DNA of 45,876 nt from Seison nebaliae (lineage: Eukaryota > Rotifera > Pararotatoria > Seisonacea > Seisonidae). Position 1 is the first letter of the stretch, and the number at the start of each line of letters is the position of its first letter. Shown here in pieces: positions 44,277-45,876 of the stretch. The position numbers were made by a program, and so were the translations under genes. The notes beneath the pieces are model-generated. The model ran no database searches. It was not told where the DNA came from and saw only the letters and a list, made by a program, of their open reading frames with translations. The stretch covers positions 1 through 45,876 of the forward strand of contig JALJEE010001526.1 in assembly GCA_023231475.1 (NCBI GenBank), given 5' to 3'.

Positions 44277-44679
44277 GGATTCCCTTATCCATTTGGGAGC
44301 AAAATATCTTTTCAAATAAACTTTCTTCTCACTTTATAAAAACCATGGGTGTTAAGAATGAAAATTAGGAAAAAAATAACACAGTAAAAGTTTATTTTAC
44401 GAATATCGATATCAATTGAATATTATCGATAATTATGAATAATTGATTACTATAACGGTTAAATTCTCGGAAGTTAACTAAAATAGACCTCATTATTCGA
44501 ATATATACAACTGTATTTAAAAGTAATTTGATTACAAAATTCGATTTTTAAAAATGTTCATAACTTTCTTCAGAGACAACTTACAAGTAATTTAGATACG
44601 ATTGATTGGAGGAGACTAGAGAGTTAAAAGGATAGTTTATTAAAGATGCAAAAGTAAGAATATGTTATGTAAAATATTA
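44277..44679. other. gene-free AT-rich stretch
   Basis: After the PLD3 poly(A) signal it is AT-rich with short ATCGAT-type palindromes. No gene seen. Confidence 0.4.
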
Positions 44680-44865
44680 TTAATTGGATATAAAGAGGTT
44701 TTGGCATTTAATTATGATTTGAGGTGGTGAGAATTCTTTACGATAATTCTTGTTATAGTTTTTGAATGACGACGGAGATCTATTTCCTTGATATCTGTTT
44801 TGTCGTTCTCTCGATACCGATCGGGAGTGATACAAGGATCTTTGATTATTAAATCGTCCTGTCAT
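44680..44865 (-). CDS. short basic Arg/Ser-rich ORF, unrecognised
   Basis: 61 codons from ATG (MTGRFNNQRSLYHSRSVSRE), rich in Arg, Ser, Asn and Tyr. It starts just 22 bp after the stop of the ORF below on the same strand and in another frame. It may be a separate small ORF, or a further part of the same unit. Confidence 0.3.
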   Translation of the reverse strand: MTGRFNNQRSLYHSRSVSRERQNRYQGNRSPSSFKNYNKNYRKEFSPPQIIIKCQNLFISN

Positions 44866-44887
44866 TGAAGTTACATCTAGTTCTATT

Positions 44888-45397
44888 CTACTTGAGCATA
44901 GTCTCTTTTATTATTTGTTCGAGTGTCTCCTGCGTAGTTGATTCTATGTTAACCTTATCTTCCAATTCCGTTAATCTAGGTCCATACTGGTCCAATGTTA
45001 CTGCAAATTTTTCAGAAGCTGTGTCTTCGTGAATTCTATGTCCTCTTAAGAATTCTCTTTGATTTTCGTGGATATGTAAGAAAAACCAATCGTTAGGACT
45101 GTCCATGGTATAGACATGGTCCAATGAGAATTGTCTTCGGCTATTCATTGCCGCTCGGATTAGTATATATTTACTGTATAACGACGTATGCGGTTCGTTA
45201 GTGACATCAATAATATTCTGGAACACCTGTTCCCTTTTTGATTTCTGCATTCCCAGTTTCCGGAATTGGTCCACGGTGATTGTTAACGGATATTTCTGAT
45301 AGTTGTCCCATTTTCGACTGTGTCGGCAAGTCACTTCTTGTAACTTTACTAGAACATTATTCATCCCTGTTAAATTTTTACTAATGTAAATTGTCAT
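44888..45397 (-). CDS. unrecognised ORF, 169 codons
   Basis: Opens with MTIYISKNLTGMNNVLVKLQ and contains helical charged segments (LGMQKSKREQVFQNIIDV, LTELEDKVNIESTTQETLEQ). There is no signal sequence, membrane segment or zinc knuckle. An in-frame ATG at residue 12 is an alternative start. The surroundings are gene-poor, so a mobile-element ORF is possible, but I see no diagnostic motif. Confidence 0.4.
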   Translation of the reverse strand: MTIYISKNLTGMNNVLVKLQEVTCRHSRKWDNYQKYPLTITVDQFRKLGMQKSKREQVFQNIIDVTNEPHTSLYSKYILIRAAMNSRRQFSLDHVYTMDSPNDWFFLHIHENQREFLRGHRIHEDTASEKFAVTLDQYGPRLTELEDKVNIESTTQETLEQIIKETMLK

Positions 45398-45876
45398 AAA
45401 TTACTAATATATGAAAATAAACTACATTTTTAATTGATATAATATTAGTATAGAATTGATAAATCCATGTTAAAATATTATAAACTCACAGTATACTAAT
45501 TTTTTATTATTATTAAACAATTTTTGAAGAAAGTCCAGACTAAAAAGTCTATAGGTGAATAGAGAGAAAAAACATAAAAAACCCTAACAAAAAAATAATT
45601 GTAGGTTATGGTTTTCCAACTTATATTTCGCTTATAATTTTTTCTGTTTCAGATTTGGTAATTTTTCATTTAATAATTGAACATTTATATATTTAATACT
45701 TATATATTAATAATAATACATATAATTAAATCCTGTAGTTGATGACTTATCTATGTAAATTATAACTCTTCGTCTTTTTATTTGTTTATGTTTTAGACGT
45801 TTTTAGAATGTTTAGCAAAAAAACGAGAGTATTAGGTTGCTCAATGTTGCTCGATGATAACTCACGTGTTGGGTTG
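45398..45876. other. gene-free AT-rich end of window
   Basis: No supported feature; could hold the promoter of the minus-strand ORF above. Confidence 0.4.

Noticed and set aside
1-45876. CRISPR array, bacterial operon, prophage or plasmid features
   Set aside because: Spliced animal genes fill the window and no spaced identical repeats of CRISPR type are present.

Overview
The window looks like nuclear DNA from a small-genome, AT-rich invertebrate animal. It carries a type IV collagen, parvin, pelota, ribosomal protein eL42, an NFX1 homologue, the nuclear exosome nuclease EXOSC10, a ZnT5-type zinc transporter, a nucleotide-sugar transporter, VAT1, RNA 3'-phosphate cyclase and a PLD3-like protein. 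Introns are mostly 37-70 nt and genes are packed 50-400 bp apart. A compact ecdysozoan (nematode or mite) is my best guess, but the sequence alone does not decide it. Gene models were built by hand from reading frames, splice sites and remembered protein families; no alignment was run.

Layout. 1-2.8 kb: gene-poor, with a nine-copy tandem repeat, a worn LINE fragment and a perfect 27-bp inverted repeat. 2.8-7.4 kb: a small basic protein, a small coiled-coil protein with a probable 8-nt microexon, and the intronless zinc transporter. 7.9-11.6 kb: eL42 and pelota head to head, then an SLC35A-type transporter. 11.6-14.8 kb: intronless NFX1 on the minus strand. 15.8-20.7 kb: three tandem unrecognised genes, one with a beta-TrCP-type degron. 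21-25.2 kb: VAT1 and RTCA, both minus. 25.9-26.6 kb: a secreted cysteine-containing protein. 28.7-35.3 kb: an 18-exon collagen IV alpha chain. 35.3-37 kb: gene-poor, with a reverse-transcriptase scrap and a hairpin-forming repeat. 37-41.5 kb: EXOSC10 and parvin in tandem on the minus strand, 120 bp apart. 42-44.3 kb: a possible small membrane protein, then PLD3. 44.7-45.4 kb: two unrecognised ORFs.

Main observation. Of 44 introns in my models, 41 begin GTT and only 3 begin GTA; none begins GTG. This is the reverse of the usual GTRAGT donor. The rule holds in genes whose spliced products are recognisable (collagen IV, parvin, VAT1, RTCA, pelota, SLC35A). It suggests an altered or relaxed 5' splice-site code, and it was also useful for choosing between models. 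Collagen IV (basement membrane) and parvin (integrin adhesion) lie within 2 kb of each other. Acceptor-like AGs 1-5 nt before several start codons hint at spliced-leader trans-splicing or 5'-UTR introns.
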